Assembly (NCBI GenBank): GCA_947498765.1
Contig: CANMLG010000009.1
Location: forward strand, 1 to 64,000
Length of the DNA stretch: 64,000 nt
Origin: an uncultured Aquimarina sp.
Lineage (GTDB): Bacteria; Bacteroidota; Bacteroidia; Flavobacteriales; Flavobacteriaceae
Direction: 5' to 3'
A model generated the notes under the pieces. That model searched no databases. It was not told the origin of the DNA and saw only the letters and a program-made list of their open reading frames with translations. Position numbers and translations under genes: made by a program. Below are positions 8,489 to 18,515 of the stretch, in pieces. Position 1 is the first letter of the stretch, and the number at the start of each line of letters is the position of its first letter.

Positions 8489-10276
8489 CTAGTTAGTAGG
8501 TCTTCTAGGACCGCTAGATTTGCTTCCTACACGAGAAACCGCGTTACGGAAACCAATATAGTCTGTAGCCATATCCTGAGGGAAATATCTACGTTGAGCA
8601 GGATCTAACCAATAAGCTCTATCTTTCCAAGATCCACCTTTGTAAACTCTTGCCTTATCGTCAACTTGAGTTCTTCTTTTAGTAGAAGTATCATATTGTC
8701 TCTTAAGTTCTCCATCTTCAGTAGTTACACTATGAGTTGGTGAATTATACATGTCTTTTGTAGGGTCTCCATCAATTTCTTCAAAAGCTTCGTAGTAACG
8801 AGAAGATTGCTTATCACCATCTCTGTAGTTACGGTTGTCACTTTCGTCAAAGTTAGTTCTTAAATAGGTTTCATCTTCATCAATGGGAACTTGCTTTATT
8901 TGACCAGGTAATGTACGAGCAATTACTTTTCCATTACTTAATGTGTCATAAACCATTTCGCTAGCACCTAAAACTACTACAGTTCCATCGCTTGAAATTG
9001 CATTTTTTGTATATACATTACCTCTATAATAGTTAAAATCATTAAAATCATCATCAACAATTGGTCGGTAAACATCAGCAACCCATTCGGCAACATTACC
9101 AGCCATATCATACAATCCATAGTCATTAGGAGTAAAGCTCATTACTTCGGCAGTAATATCAGCTTTATCATCACTCCAGCCCGCAATACCACCATAATCA
9201 CCAGATCCTTGCTTAAAATTGGCTAACTGATCACCAAGTTTGTTTTTAGTTCCAGATCGGGTATATTGACCTTTCCATGGGTATTTTTTTCTACCACGGT
9301 ATATATTGTAACTTCTTAATTCTCTTAATCCCAAAGCGGCATATTCCCATTCAACTTCAGTAGGTAATCTAAATTTTGGAGGTAGTATTCCAGAATCTAG
9401 TTGTGTAAATCTTCTTCCAGAACTTGCAGCTTCACCACCACCTTCTCCATCAGCAGCAATATCACCGCCTGTTTCTTCTCCTCCTTCAGTATCACCAGCA
9501 TCTTCTGAAGATTTTTTGCTTCTTGATGCAGATCTTCTTCCGGCTTCGTTCTCCATCTGTTGTATGCGTCTTTGAGACTCTTTACCGCCTAAACTAATTT
9601 CTTCATTTCCGCCATAAACTTGGCTAGGAGCAGTAAGATATGTATCGCGATCAAAGTTGTTTCCTGGACCAGACTGTAAGTCGGCATCCTCAGAAATTCT
9701 TCCTTGTTCTCTTAAAATACGCTCGGCAACCATATTGGTTCTCCATTCACTAAATTCAACAGCTTGAATCCAACTTACGCCAACCACAGGGTAATTTCTG
9801 TAGGCAGGGTGACGTAAATAATTATTTGTCATTACTTCGTTAAAGCCTAAACGGTTTCTCCAAACCAATGTGTCAGGAAGAATACCTTTGTAGATATCTT
9901 CATAATTTTTGTCTTTTGGATCATACATGCGCTTAGTCCATTCAAGGTATTCCAAGTACATTAGGTTCGTAACCTCGGTCTCATCCATGTAAAATGATTG
10001 TACATGTTGTTGGGTAGGTGAATTGTTCCAATCATGCATTACATCATCTTGAACGCGACCCATAGTAAAAGTACCACCTTCAATAAAAACGGTACCTACG
10101 GGAGGTTCTTGTTCTTTGTAGTTCGTGTTTACTCTTTGACCTCTTTGGTCTCTGTCGTTAAATTCAATTCCAGTACCACGTGATTTGTTAGCGTAATTAT
10201 TTTTGGTATTACAGCTAATGGCAAACAACGCCAGTGTAGCCCAAAGAGTTACATTTAAAAGATTTTTTTTGTTCAT
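8489..10276 (-). CDS. gldJ: Gliding motility / T9SS lipoprotein GldJ
   Basis: Outer-membrane-associated lipoprotein required for gliding motility and type IX secretion in Flavobacteriia. I chose the ATG at 10276 because it gives a clean lipoprotein signal (MNKKNLLN..., Cys22 in FAISC); a further ATG at 10318 only adds 14 non-signal residues. The body is a formylglycine-generating-enzyme (FGE-sulfatase) fold: GTFTMG, DETEVTN, PVVGVSW, FRLPTEVEWEYAA, GNVAEWVADVY, and a C-terminal RVYKGGSWKD...IGFRN. A low-complexity Ser/Gly/Glu segment interrupts the fold at about residues 240-290. porU is divergent, starting 180 bp away, and porV follows it, so three T9SS genes are clustered. Confidence 0.93.
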   Translation of the reverse strand: MNKKNLLNVTLWATLALFAISCNTKNNYANKSRGTGIEFNDRDQRGQRVNTNYKEQEPPVGTVFIEGGTFTMGRVQDDVMHDWNNSPTQQHVQSFYMDETEVTNLMYLEYLEWTKRMYDPKDKNYEDIYKGILPDTLVWRNRLGFNEVMTNNYLRHPAYRNYPVVGVSWIQAVEFSEWRTNMVAERILREQGRISEDADLQSGPGNNFDRDTYLTAPSQVYGGNEEISLGGKESQRRIQQMENEAGRRSASRSKKSSEDAGDTEGGEETGGDIAADGEGGGEAASSGRRFTQLDSGILPPKFRLPTEVEWEYAALGLRELRSYNIYRGRKKYPWKGQYTRSGTKNKLGDQLANFKQGSGDYGGIAGWSDDKADITAEVMSFTPNDYGLYDMAGNVAEWVADVYRPIVDDDFNDFNYYRGNVYTKNAISSDGTVVVLGASEMVYDTLSNGKVIARTLPGQIKQVPIDEDETYLRTNFDESDNRNYRDGDKQSSRYYEAFEEIDGDPTKDMYNSPTHSVTTEDGELKRQYDTSTKRRTQVDDKARVYKGGSWKDRAYWLDPAQRRYFPQDMATDYIGFRNAVSRVGSKSSGPRRPTN

Positions 10277-10456
10277 AATAACAATCCTTTGATAGAAATA
10301 GGGTTTGCAATATAACAATTAACGCTCTAAATTCAATTTTATTTTAGATTTAATTGTAGTTGCTTAAATTTGTTTGCTGTTGTAAATTAAGATTATGCTA
10401 ACGATATAATCAATAACTTAGTATACTTTTTGAGTTTTTAATCCGTTTTTAATTTT

Positions 10457-13400
10457 ATGAAATATCTATTGCCCCATCTTATATTGTTTTTATTATCCTT
10501 TAATTGTTTCGCGCAATTAAAAACTTTTGAAATCAAATGGAATACCCAAAGTTCTTTAGCTGAAGAAACTGAATTGGATTACCCCACAGCAAGCAACATG
10601 AATGCGGAATTAGTTAATGGGGTTTTAGAATTTAGTTATTCATGGAAATCTTCAAATACGATTGATGGTTCAGTGGTTTTAAATCCAGTATATGAATCAA
10701 TAAATGAAGAGGATCTGGGAGGGCTTGAAAAAGCTAAAGTAGGATCGAGTTTAAATTTAAGAGTAACTACAAATTTTGCTAGAGGGGTTTCTTATCAGGT
10801 GATTGTGTTTAATCCAATAATTAATTCAAAAGGGCAATTAAAAAAAATAAAATCCTTTTCCGTAAAAACGGGTTTAAAGAGTACTTTGCTCTCTGCTAAA
10901 AAAATAGCTAAAATAGTAGCGCCTAGGAATTCAGTGTTAGTCCAAGGAGATTGGTTTCGATTTGCTGTGGACACAACAGGGGTATACAAAATAACACCTC
11001 AATTTTTAAATTCAATTGGTATGGATTTAAATGGTGTAGATCCTAATACAATTAAAATATATGGTAATGGAGGGAAGTCATTACCTTTATTGAATAGTGA
11101 TAATGAAATTTTTGATGTGCCTGAAAATCCAATAAAAATAGTAGGTGCGGAAGATGGTGTTTTTTCGGGAGATGATTATCTTTTATTTTATGCAGAGGGA
11201 ACACGTGGTTATATTGAGGAGAATTTGTCTCATATTAATCCTTACAGTGATGAAGTTTTTTATTATGTAACAGCTGGAGGTGCGCAAAGTAAAAAGGTAG
11301 TGCCTTTAGTAGAGCCTTCGGAGAGTGTTGATCAGGTGTTTACTAACTATGATTATAAGACATTTCATGAGGTGGATTTGGAGAATATAGGAGGTTTAGG
11401 TCGAATATGGCATGGCGAAAAATTTGATATAGTAACGCAACGAAACTTTAATTTTACTATTCCTAATGTAATCAGTTCAGAGGCTGTAAATGTTCGAGTT
11501 AAATTTTCGGCGGTGTATACTTCATTTCCAACATTAGAATTGAAATTCCTTGATGGCTCAACGGAATTAGCCTCTAGGTCATTTACATATAGTAGCCCTT
11601 TTAGAGATAGTATTGCTTTTAGAGATACAGATCTGAGTACGGTTGTAGAAGGTTTTAGTGGAGATGTTTTAAGAGTGGAAATTAATTATGATAAAGCAGG
11701 AGATCCTGGAAGTGAAGGATTTTTGGATTTTATTCAAGTTGAGGCAAAATGTAGGTTGATTGATACTGGAAAACAATTTGGTTTTTCGAATAAAGAAACG
11801 CTAAACTTGACGGGAGTAGGCCAATTTTTAATAGGTGATTCAAAAAGCGAAAACTCTGTGTGGGATGTAACTGATATGTATAATATTTCAGAAAAAGTAA
11901 ATGAGGGGTCTAGTGAGTTTAGTGTTAAGTTTACTTTGGGCGAAGATAAAAAGTATGTTTCTGTAAATTCTAGCGATTTATATTCGCCTACCAGAGCTTC
12001 AAATTCTCGAGTTTCAAATCAAGATTTAAAAGGTAGTTTTTGGAATGGAAGTGCATTTAATGATACAGATTATTTGATAATTACGAAAGAGGCTTATTTG
12101 CCTGCAGCAAATAGATTGGCAAGTTTTAGAGTAAAAAATGATGGTTTTAGGGCAAAGGTAGCTTCTCTGGAAAATATTTATAATGAGTTTAGTACAGGGA
12201 AACAAGATGTTTCGGCAATACGTAATTTTATTAAATATATTTATGATAATGCATCGAATCCAAATGATAGGTTAAAGTTTGTGTGTTTAATTGGTGATGG
12301 TTCTTATGATTATAAGGATGTTACTAGGGGTAATACGAATGATGTGCCATTATTTCATTCTGTTAGAAGTAATTCATTTGTAAATAGTTTTGCTACAGAT
12401 GATTTTTATGGTTTTATGGATGATAATGAAGGGGCAAATTCAAGTTCTGATTTACTCGATATTGCTGTAGGGAGAATGGTGGCTCCAACTTTTGAAATCG
12501 CACAGGCTATGGTAAGTAAGGTAGAGCGATTTTATGATAAAAAAGCATTTGGAGATTGGAGAAATAAGCAATTGTATATTTCGGATGATGTGGATCAAGT
12601 TATAGACTCTAAATTGCAGGATACGTTAAACAATATTGCAGATCGATTACGTCAAAATGTATCTGATGTTAATGTGGATAAACTTTTTTCAGATGCTTTT
12701 GTGCAAGAAGTGAGTTCGGGGGGGGAGCGTTATCCTAAAGTAAGAAGAGCTATATTGGATGCGTTTGAAGCAGGAGTTTCATATGTAAATTATTTTGGGC
12801 ATGGTGGCGAAGATGGTTTGTCAGGTGAAACCATATTTACAGCTGATGATGCTAGGGATTTGTTAAATGATACTCAAATGCCAATTTTTACCACTTTTAC
12901 ATGTGAATTGACGCGTTTTGATAATCCAAGAAGGTTAACAGCAGGGGAGTTTATGTATTGGAATGAAAATGGAGGGGCAGTAGCTCTTTTGACTACCATA
13001 AGGCAATTAACTTTTACAACGGCGATAGCTCTTAATCGTAGTTTGGAAGATGTGTATTCTACACCAAGTGGAGTATCGTTACCTATTGGAGAGGCAATAA
13101 GATTGGCTAAGGTAAATATAGGAAGAAGCACAAATAAAAGAACGGTAGCTTGTATTGGTGATCCGGCAATAGGTATTCCTTTTCCTGATGGAAGTGTAAG
13201 GTTAACTAAAGTGAATGATGTGAATATTTCAGAATTTTCAGGGGCGTTAAAAGCGCTTGATAAAGTAAAGCTATCTGGAGAAGTTGTTGATGATTCAGGA
13301 AATAAAATCACAAATTATCAAGGGGAGGTGAGTGTAGTTCTTTTTGATAAAGATAAACAAGGGGCTACTTTGGGAAATGACGGGGTGAGAAATAGGGAGA

Positions 13401-14293
13401 CAAATGAAGTTATCAAAATAGATTTTACGGAGTTGGGTGAAAGGGTTTTTAGAGGTGCAGCAACGGTAACAAATGGAATATTTGATATCGAGTTTATTTT
13501 ACCAAGAAATGTGCAATTACCTATTGGGGATGGGAAAATTAGCTTTTATGCCAAAAATGAAACTAAATTGGAAGATCAAACAGGGTCACTTGCTATAAAA
13601 ATTGGAGGTTTAAATACAGCAGCTGAAGAAGATGTTAAAGCGCCAGAAATAGATATATTTTTAAATGATGAGAATTTTGTTTCTGGGCAAAATGTAAATG
13701 AGTCACCAGTATTGTTAGTTAATTTTTCTGATGAAAGTGGTATTAATACTGCTGGTGGAGTTGGACATGATATTATTGTAATATTAGATAATGATGATAA
13801 AAACCCAATTGTTTTAAACGATTATTATTCTACAGATTTGGATGATTTTACAAAAGGTAATTTAAGTTTTAGGTTAAGGGGTTTAGAGCCGGGAGATCAT
13901 ACGTTAAAAGTTAGGGCTTCTGATGTGTATAATAATGCTGTTTTTGAGGAGATTAGTTTTAAGGTGAGTCAAGCTACCGATTTTGAAATAAATAGAGTGT
14001 TAAATTACCCTAATCCATTTGTGAGCTATACTGAATTTTGGTTTTCACATAACAGTGCTTTAAACGATAATTTGCAGGTTACAGTGCAAATTTTAACGGT
14101 AACAGGTAAAATAGTAAGGACTATAAACAAAGATTTGGCGGGTGAAACCAATTATACAAATCAAATTATATGGGATGGAAAAGATGATTTTGGTGATAAA
14201 ATCGGAAAAGGTGTATATGTATACAAGATTTCTGTCAAATCCACGTTAACCAATAAGACTTCCTCAAAATTTGAAAAACTAGTCATTTTGTAA
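10457..14293 (+). CDS. porU: T9SS sortase PorU (C25 gingipain-like peptidase)
   Basis: Surface protease that removes the C-terminal signal of T9SS cargo and can attach it to the cell surface. Sec signal peptide (about 1-19, ending SFNCFAQ), a long beta-rich N-terminal region, then the caspase-like C25 domain with His782 (YFGHGGEDG) and Cys816 (FTTFTCELTRFDNP). The C-terminal part holds Ig-like domains ending in a FlgD-like module (LNYPNPF ... WDGKDDFGDKIGKGVYVYK). The length of 1278 aa is typical. porV follows after 44 bp, the standard PorU-PorV partnership in the attachment complex. Confidence 0.94.
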   Translation: MKYLLPHLILFLLSFNCFAQLKTFEIKWNTQSSLAEETELDYPTASNMNAELVNGVLEFSYSWKSSNTIDGSVVLNPVYESINEEDLGGLEKAKVGSSLNLRVTTNFARGVSYQVIVFNPIINSKGQLKKIKSFSVKTGLKSTLLSAKKIAKIVAPRNSVLVQGDWFRFAVDTTGVYKITPQFLNSIGMDLNGVDPNTIKIYGNGGKSLPLLNSDNEIFDVPENPIKIVGAEDGVFSGDDYLLFYAEGTRGYIEENLSHINPYSDEVFYYVTAGGAQSKKVVPLVEPSESVDQVFTNYDYKTFHEVDLENIGGLGRIWHGEKFDIVTQRNFNFTIPNVISSEAVNVRVKFSAVYTSFPTLELKFLDGSTELASRSFTYSSPFRDSIAFRDTDLSTVVEGFSGDVLRVEINYDKAGDPGSEGFLDFIQVEAKCRLIDTGKQFGFSNKETLNLTGVGQFLIGDSKSENSVWDVTDMYNISEKVNEGSSEFSVKFTLGEDKKYVSVNSSDLYSPTRASNSRVSNQDLKGSFWNGSAFNDTDYLIITKEAYLPAANRLASFRVKNDGFRAKVASLENIYNEFSTGKQDVSAIRNFIKYIYDNASNPNDRLKFVCLIGDGSYDYKDVTRGNTNDVPLFHSVRSNSFVNSFATDDFYGFMDDNEGANSSSDLLDIAVGRMVAPTFEIAQAMVSKVERFYDKKAFGDWRNKQLYISDDVDQVIDSKLQDTLNNIADRLRQNVSDVNVDKLFSDAFVQEVSSGGERYPKVRRAILDAFEAGVSYVNYFGHGGEDGLSGETIFTADDARDLLNDTQMPIFTTFTCELTRFDNPRRLTAGEFMYWNENGGAVALLTTIRQLTFTTAIALNRSLEDVYSTPSGVSLPIGEAIRLAKVNIGRSTNKRTVACIGDPAIGIPFPDGSVRLTKVNDVNISEFSGALKALDKVKLSGEVVDDSGNKITNYQGEVSVVLFDKDKQGATLGNDGVRNRETNEVIKIDFTELGERVFRGAATVTNGIFDIEFILPRNVQLPIGDGKISFYAKNETKLEDQTGSLAIKIGGLNTAAEEDVKAPEIDIFLNDENFVSGQNVNESPVLLVNFSDESGINTAGGVGHDIIVILDNDDKNPIVLNDYYSTDLDDFTKGNLSFRLRGLEPGDHTLKVRASDVYNNAVFEEISFKVSQATDFEINRVLNYPNPFVSYTEFWFSHNSALNDNLQVTVQILTVTGKIVRTINKDLAGETNYTNQIIWDGKDDFGDKIGKGVYVYKISVKSTLTNKTSSKFEKLVIL

Positions 14294-14320
14294 GAAAAGT
14301 CAGAATAAAAATTATATTTG
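14287..14320 (+). promoter_or_regulatory. Candidate porV promoter
   Basis: TTTG at 14287-14290 and TATATTTG at 14313-14320, spaced 22 bp, fit the Bacteroidota -33/-7 consensus (TTTG, TAnnTTTG). The ATG of porV is 17 bp further on, so porV may be transcribed separately as well as with porU. Confidence 0.45.
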
Positions 14321-14337
14321 TCAAAATTTGAAATTTT

Positions 14338-15519
14338 ATGAAAAATAAATTTGTATGGCTAACACTTGTGTTGTTGGCTTCTTCCACTTTATTGAAAGCT
14401 CAGGAAGCAAATAGAAGAATCACAACAGCTTTGCCTTTTTTACAAGTGGCAGCGGATGCCAGAGCAGGAGGGTTAGGTGATCAGGGTGTGGCAACATCAA
14501 CAGATGCTTTCTCGCAGCAATGGAATTCTTCAAAATATGCTTTTGCCAAAAAAGAAATTGGTGTTGCTTTAAATGTAACTCCTTTTTTAACACGATTGGT
14601 TAATGATATTGTTTTGGCAAATTTAGTAGGATACAAAAGGTTAAATGAACGAAGTGCAGTTTCTGCAAGTTTCAGGTATTTTAGCTTAGGTGAAATCGAA
14701 TTTAGAGATGGTCCTACTTCTGAGGCTAATATTCAAAAACCAAATGAATTGAGTTTAGATGTAGCCTATTCATTAAAATTGAGTGATCGTTTTGCTATGG
14801 CGGTTGCAGGTAGGTATTTGCGTTCAGATTTGCGTTTGCAAACTTCAAATCTAGCAGGAGATTCGAACGCGGGAAATGCTTTTGGTGTTGATATTACAGG
14901 TTTTTATCAGTCTGAAGAAATTCCTTACAGAAACTTTGATGGTCGATGGAGAGGTGGTTTTGCTATTACTAATATTGGACCAAAAATTAAATATAGTCAG
15001 GATCAAGAAAGTTTTATTCCAACAAACCTTCGTTTAGGTGGGGGTTTTGATTTTGGTATAGATCAATACAATAAAATAAGTGTAACCGCCGAAATTTCAA
15101 AATTGTTAGTGCCTACACCTCCACAATCATTAAATAGTAATCCAGCAACAGGAGGGTCTAGTCCTGATGAGATTCAAACATTTGATGAGTTTGTGAAAAG
15201 TAAAAGTGCTATTGGATCTATTTTTTCATCATTTAATGATGCTCCCGATGGCTTTTCTGAAGAATTAGAAGAAGTTACCTATTCATTAAGTGCAGAGTAT
15301 AATTACAATGATGTATTTGCATTGCGTGCAGGTTATTTTAATGAGCATGAAAATAAAGGAGCTCGTAAGTTTTTTACATTAGGAGCAGGATTTAAATATA
15401 CATCAATTGGTATAGATATGTCGTATTTATTTTCAACTTCCAATACACCAAGTCCATTAGACGGAACGCTGCGTTTTGGTCTTACATTTTTGTTTGGACA
15501 GGATTATAGAGAATTTTAA
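14338..15519 (+). CDS. porV: T9SS outer-membrane shuttle protein PorV
   Basis: A 393-aa FadL-like outer-membrane beta-barrel that carries T9SS cargo from the translocon to the attachment complex with PorU. Signal peptide about 1-22 (LKAQ). The conserved N-terminal block TTALPFLQVAADARAGGLGD and the following STDAFSQQWNSSKY are hallmarks of PorV/LptO. Many alternating hydrophobic/aromatic strands follow, and the protein ends in FLFGQDYREF. It is followed by a strong terminator, closing the porU-porV unit. Confidence 0.95.
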   Translation: MKNKFVWLTLVLLASSTLLKAQEANRRITTALPFLQVAADARAGGLGDQGVATSTDAFSQQWNSSKYAFAKKEIGVALNVTPFLTRLVNDIVLANLVGYKRLNERSAVSASFRYFSLGEIEFRDGPTSEANIQKPNELSLDVAYSLKLSDRFAMAVAGRYLRSDLRLQTSNLAGDSNAGNAFGVDITGFYQSEEIPYRNFDGRWRGGFAITNIGPKIKYSQDQESFIPTNLRLGGGFDFGIDQYNKISVTAEISKLLVPTPPQSLNSNPATGGSSPDEIQTFDEFVKSKSAIGSIFSSFNDAPDGFSEELEEVTYSLSAEYNYNDVFALRAGYFNEHENKGARKFFTLGAGFKYTSIGIDMSYLFSTSNTPSPLDGTLRFGLTFLFGQDYREF

Positions 15520-15540
15520 AATAGTATTTAATACAAAAAA

Positions 15541-15574
15541 ATGCCATTCTTTTTCAAGAATGGCATTTTTTTTA
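15541..15574 (+). terminator. Intrinsic terminator after porV
   Basis: Perfect 11-bp stem ATGCCATTCTT / AAGAATGGCAT, 4-nt loop, then eight T. Confidence 0.9.
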
Positions 15575-15814
15575 AATTATTTTTTCTATATACATGGGAT
15601 TTTGGTTTGAATTTAATTGATTCTTTAATGTTTGTTAAATTCTAATGCATTTTGTTAAATGTACTTTAGTTTTAATAAGATTAAGAATGCTTATTTTTAT
15701 AAACTAGAACTTCGTGTTTAATGACGAATGTGTTATTTTTGTCTGTTGCTAAAATTAAGTGGATGCTTTTTTAGTACAGATACCTTAATTTATAATTGAA
15801 ACTATTCAATTCCA

Positions 15815-16813
15815 ATGAAGAAAATTACTAAAGGAGTGTACCTTAAATGGTACGAGGATATGCTTTTCTGGAGAAAGTTTGAAGATAAACTTGCTCAAGT
15901 ATACATTCAGCAAAAGGTGAGAGGTTTTTTACACCTATATAATGGACAAGAAGCTATTTTAGCAGGTTCATTACATGCTATGGATTTAACAAAGGACAAA
16001 ATGATTACGGCATACCGTAATCATGTACAGCCCATTGGTATGGGGGTTGATCCAAAAAAAGTAATGGCAGAATTGTACGGGAAAGAAACAGGAACTTCAA
16101 AAGGTATGGGAGGTTCTATGCATATTTTTTCTAAAGAGCACCGTTTTTATGGAGGTCACGGAATTGTAGGGGGACAAATACCATTAGGTGCAGGATTAGC
16201 TTTTGCAGATAAATATTTTGACAGCGATGCAGTAACACTTACATTTTTTGGTGATGGTGCTGCACGTCAAGGGTCTTTACATGAAGCTTTTAATTTAGCA
16301 ATGCTTTGGAATTTACCTGTAGTTTTCTGTGTAGAAAATAATGGATATGCCATGGGTACATCTGTTGAGCGTACAGCAAACCATACAGATATTTGGAAAT
16401 TAGGTTTAGGTTATGAAATGCCTTGTAAGCCAGTGGATGCTATGAATCCAGTTTCTGTTGCAGAGGCTATGGATGAAGCTATAACCAGAGCGCGTACAGG
16501 TGGTGGGCCAACTTTCTTAGAATTGAAAACGTATCGTTACCGAGGGCATTCAATGAGTGATGCACAAAAGTATCGTACAAAAGACGAAGTAGCTGAATAC
16601 CAAAAAATAGATCCAATTACCCAAGTATTGGATATTATAAAAGAAAAAAAATACGCTACAGCAAAACAAATAGCAGAAATTGATCAACGTGTGAAAGATA
16701 AAGTAGCGGAATGTCAAAAATTTGCTGAAGAGTCACCATTTCCTAAGCCACAACAAATGTACGATATGGTGTACGAACAAGAAGATTATCCTTTTTTACC
16801 ACATAAATTATAA
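15815..16813 (+). CDS. pdhA: Pyruvate dehydrogenase E1 component, alpha subunit
   Basis: Thiamine-diphosphate-dependent decarboxylase subunit of the pyruvate dehydrogenase complex, feeding acetyl-CoA to the TCA cycle. The ThDP motif runs from GDGAARQGSLHEA to VENNGYAMGTS; MGGSMHIF and YRYRGHSMSD are the usual alpha-subunit landmarks, the latter near the phosphorylation-loop region. Length 332 aa is normal. The E2 gene starts 8 bp after its stop, so the two are co-transcribed. The E1-beta and E3 genes are not here. A TATTTTTG at 15734-15741 may be its -7 element. Confidence 0.95.
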   Translation: MKKITKGVYLKWYEDMLFWRKFEDKLAQVYIQQKVRGFLHLYNGQEAILAGSLHAMDLTKDKMITAYRNHVQPIGMGVDPKKVMAELYGKETGTSKGMGGSMHIFSKEHRFYGGHGIVGGQIPLGAGLAFADKYFDSDAVTLTFFGDGAARQGSLHEAFNLAMLWNLPVVFCVENNGYAMGTSVERTANHTDIWKLGLGYEMPCKPVDAMNPVSVAEAMDEAITRARTGGGPTFLELKTYRYRGHSMSDAQKYRTKDEVAEYQKIDPITQVLDIIKEKKYATAKQIAEIDQRVKDKVAECQKFAEESPFPKPQQMYDMVYEQEDYPFLPHKL

Positions 16814-16821
16814 TAAAAGAT

Positions 16822-18426
16822 ATGGCAACAGTAATCAATATGCCTCGTTTGAGTGATACTATGGAAGAAGGAACCGTAGCCTCATGGTTAAAACAAGTAG
16901 GTGATAAAGTAGCAGAAGGTGATATCCTTGCAGAAATTGAAACCGACAAAGCTACAATGGAGTTTGAATCTTTTTATGAAGGAACACTTTTGCACATTGG
17001 TATTGCCGAAGGAGAAACGGCTCCAGTGGATCAATTGCTTTGTATAATTGGTAATGAAGGAGAAGATGTAAGTGAGCTTCTTACAGGTGGTGGTAGCGCT
17101 AGCGCTACAGGAGAAGTAGCTGAAGAGGCTCCGAAAGCGGAAGAAGCTGTTGCACAAACGGCCGAAGTTCCTGCAGGTGTTGAAATTATTACAATGCCTC
17201 GATTAAGTGATACTATGGAGGAAGGTACTGTGGCTTCATGGTTAAAGCAAGTAGGTGATCAAGTGGCTGAAGGTGATATTCTTGCAGAAATTGAAACTGA
17301 TAAAGCAACTATGGAGTTTGAGTCTTTTTATGAAGGGACTTTATTGCATGTAGGTGTTCAAGAAGGAGAAACAGCTCCTGTTGAAAGTTTATTAGCTATC
17401 ATTGGCCCAGCAGGTACTGATGTTTCTGCTTTAAAGGGAGGTGTTCCTACTAAAGCGACAGTAGTAGATGCACCAGCAGCTAAAAAAGAAGAGCTTAAAG
17501 AAGCTTCTGCTCCAGTAGTAAATACCAATACAACGAATAATGGACGTATTTTTGCATCTCCATTAGCTAAAAAGATTGCTTCTGATAAAGGGATTGATTT
17601 AGGTTCGGTGGTTGGAACTGGAGAAAATGGAAGAATTATAAAGAAGGATGTAGAGAACTTTACTGCTGCTCCAAAAGCTGCAGCTCCTGTAGCCGAAGAA
17701 AAGGCAAGTACTCCTGCGGCGCAATTGTATACTCCAGTAGGGGAGCAAATATTTGAGGAAACTAAAAATTCACAAATGCGAAAAGCAATTGCGAAAAGTT
17801 TAGGGAAGTCAAAATTTACTGCACCTCATTATTACTTATCTATTGAAGTAGATATGGATAATGCTATAGCTTCGCGTAAGCAAATAAATGCGTTGCCAGA
17901 TACAAAAGTATCATTTAATGATATGGTAGTTAAGGCTTCGGCTATGGCATTGCGAAAGCATCCACAAATAAATACACAATGGCAAGATGATGTGACTAGA
18001 TATGCAAAGCATATTTCAATAGGTGTTGCTGTGGCTGTTGAAGATGGCTTGGTGGTACCAGTATTGCCATTTACGGATCAAATGACACTAACTCAAATTG
18101 GTGGAAATGTGCGTAGTTTGGCTGGAAAAGCAAAAAATAAAAAATTGACACCTGGTGAAATGAGTGGAAGTACTTTTACAGTATCTAACTTAGGTATGTT
18201 TGGTATAACCTCATTTACAAGTATTATTAATCAGCCTAATTCAGCTATATTATCTGTTGGAGCTATAGTTCAAAAGCCAGTGGTTAAAAATGGTGAAATT
18301 GTGGTGGGTAATACAATGACGCTAAATTTAGCATGTGATCATCGTACTGTTGATGGCGCAGCGGGTGCATCGTTTTTACAAACGTTAAAAACATACTTAG
18401 AAAATCCTGTTACTATGTTAGCTTAG
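16822..18426 (+). CDS. pdhC: Pyruvate dehydrogenase E2 (dihydrolipoamide acetyltransferase), two lipoyl domains
   Basis: Core of the pyruvate dehydrogenase complex; transfers acetyl groups from E1 through lipoyl-lysine to CoA. Domain order: lipoyl 1 (about 1-78, Lys43 in ETDKATMEF), Ala/Glu linker, lipoyl 2 (about 120-197, Lys161), linker, peripheral-subunit-binding domain (about 240-275, FASPLAKKIA), then the catalytic acyltransferase domain with His507 and Asp511 in CDHRTVDG. The lipoyl domains are nearly identical in protein but differ at many synonymous sites, so the duplication is old and held by selection. A strong terminator follows. Confidence 0.96.
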   Translation: MATVINMPRLSDTMEEGTVASWLKQVGDKVAEGDILAEIETDKATMEFESFYEGTLLHIGIAEGETAPVDQLLCIIGNEGEDVSELLTGGGSASATGEVAEEAPKAEEAVAQTAEVPAGVEIITMPRLSDTMEEGTVASWLKQVGDQVAEGDILAEIETDKATMEFESFYEGTLLHVGVQEGETAPVESLLAIIGPAGTDVSALKGGVPTKATVVDAPAAKKEELKEASAPVVNTNTTNNGRIFASPLAKKIASDKGIDLGSVVGTGENGRIIKKDVENFTAAPKAAAPVAEEKASTPAAQLYTPVGEQIFEETKNSQMRKAIAKSLGKSKFTAPHYYLSIEVDMDNAIASRKQINALPDTKVSFNDMVVKASAMALRKHPQINTQWQDDVTRYAKHISIGVAVAVEDGLVVPVLPFTDQMTLTQIGGNVRSLAGKAKNKKLTPGEMSGSTFTVSNLGMFGITSFTSIINQPNSAILSVGAIVQKPVVKNGEIVVGNTMTLNLACDHRTVDGAAGASFLQTLKTYLENPVTMLA

Positions 18427-18452
18427 TTTAGAGATATATATGAATACTAAAA

Positions 18453-18484
18453 AGAGACTGTCTGAAAAGGCAGTCTCTTTTTTT
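18453..18484 (+). terminator. Intrinsic terminator after pdhC
   Basis: Stem AGAGACTG / CAGTCTCT with a 10-nt loop and a run of seven T. Confidence 0.88.
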
Positions 18485-18489
18485 GGTTA

Positions 18490-18515
18490 AACCCGAATTA
18501 TGCATAATTTGGGTT
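18490..18515. repeat. 26-bp palindrome, likely scar of the MITE-like family
   Basis: AACCCGAATTATG / CATAATTTGGGTT match as inverted arms with one mismatch. The right half is identical to 15 bp of the right end of the element at 1020-1190. It looks like two outer ends of that element joined with the interior lost. Confidence 0.5.

Noticed and set aside
12874-13311. Long antisense open frame opposite porU
   Set aside because: The opposite strand codes for the conserved catalytic region of PorU; the antisense product has no recognisable features.
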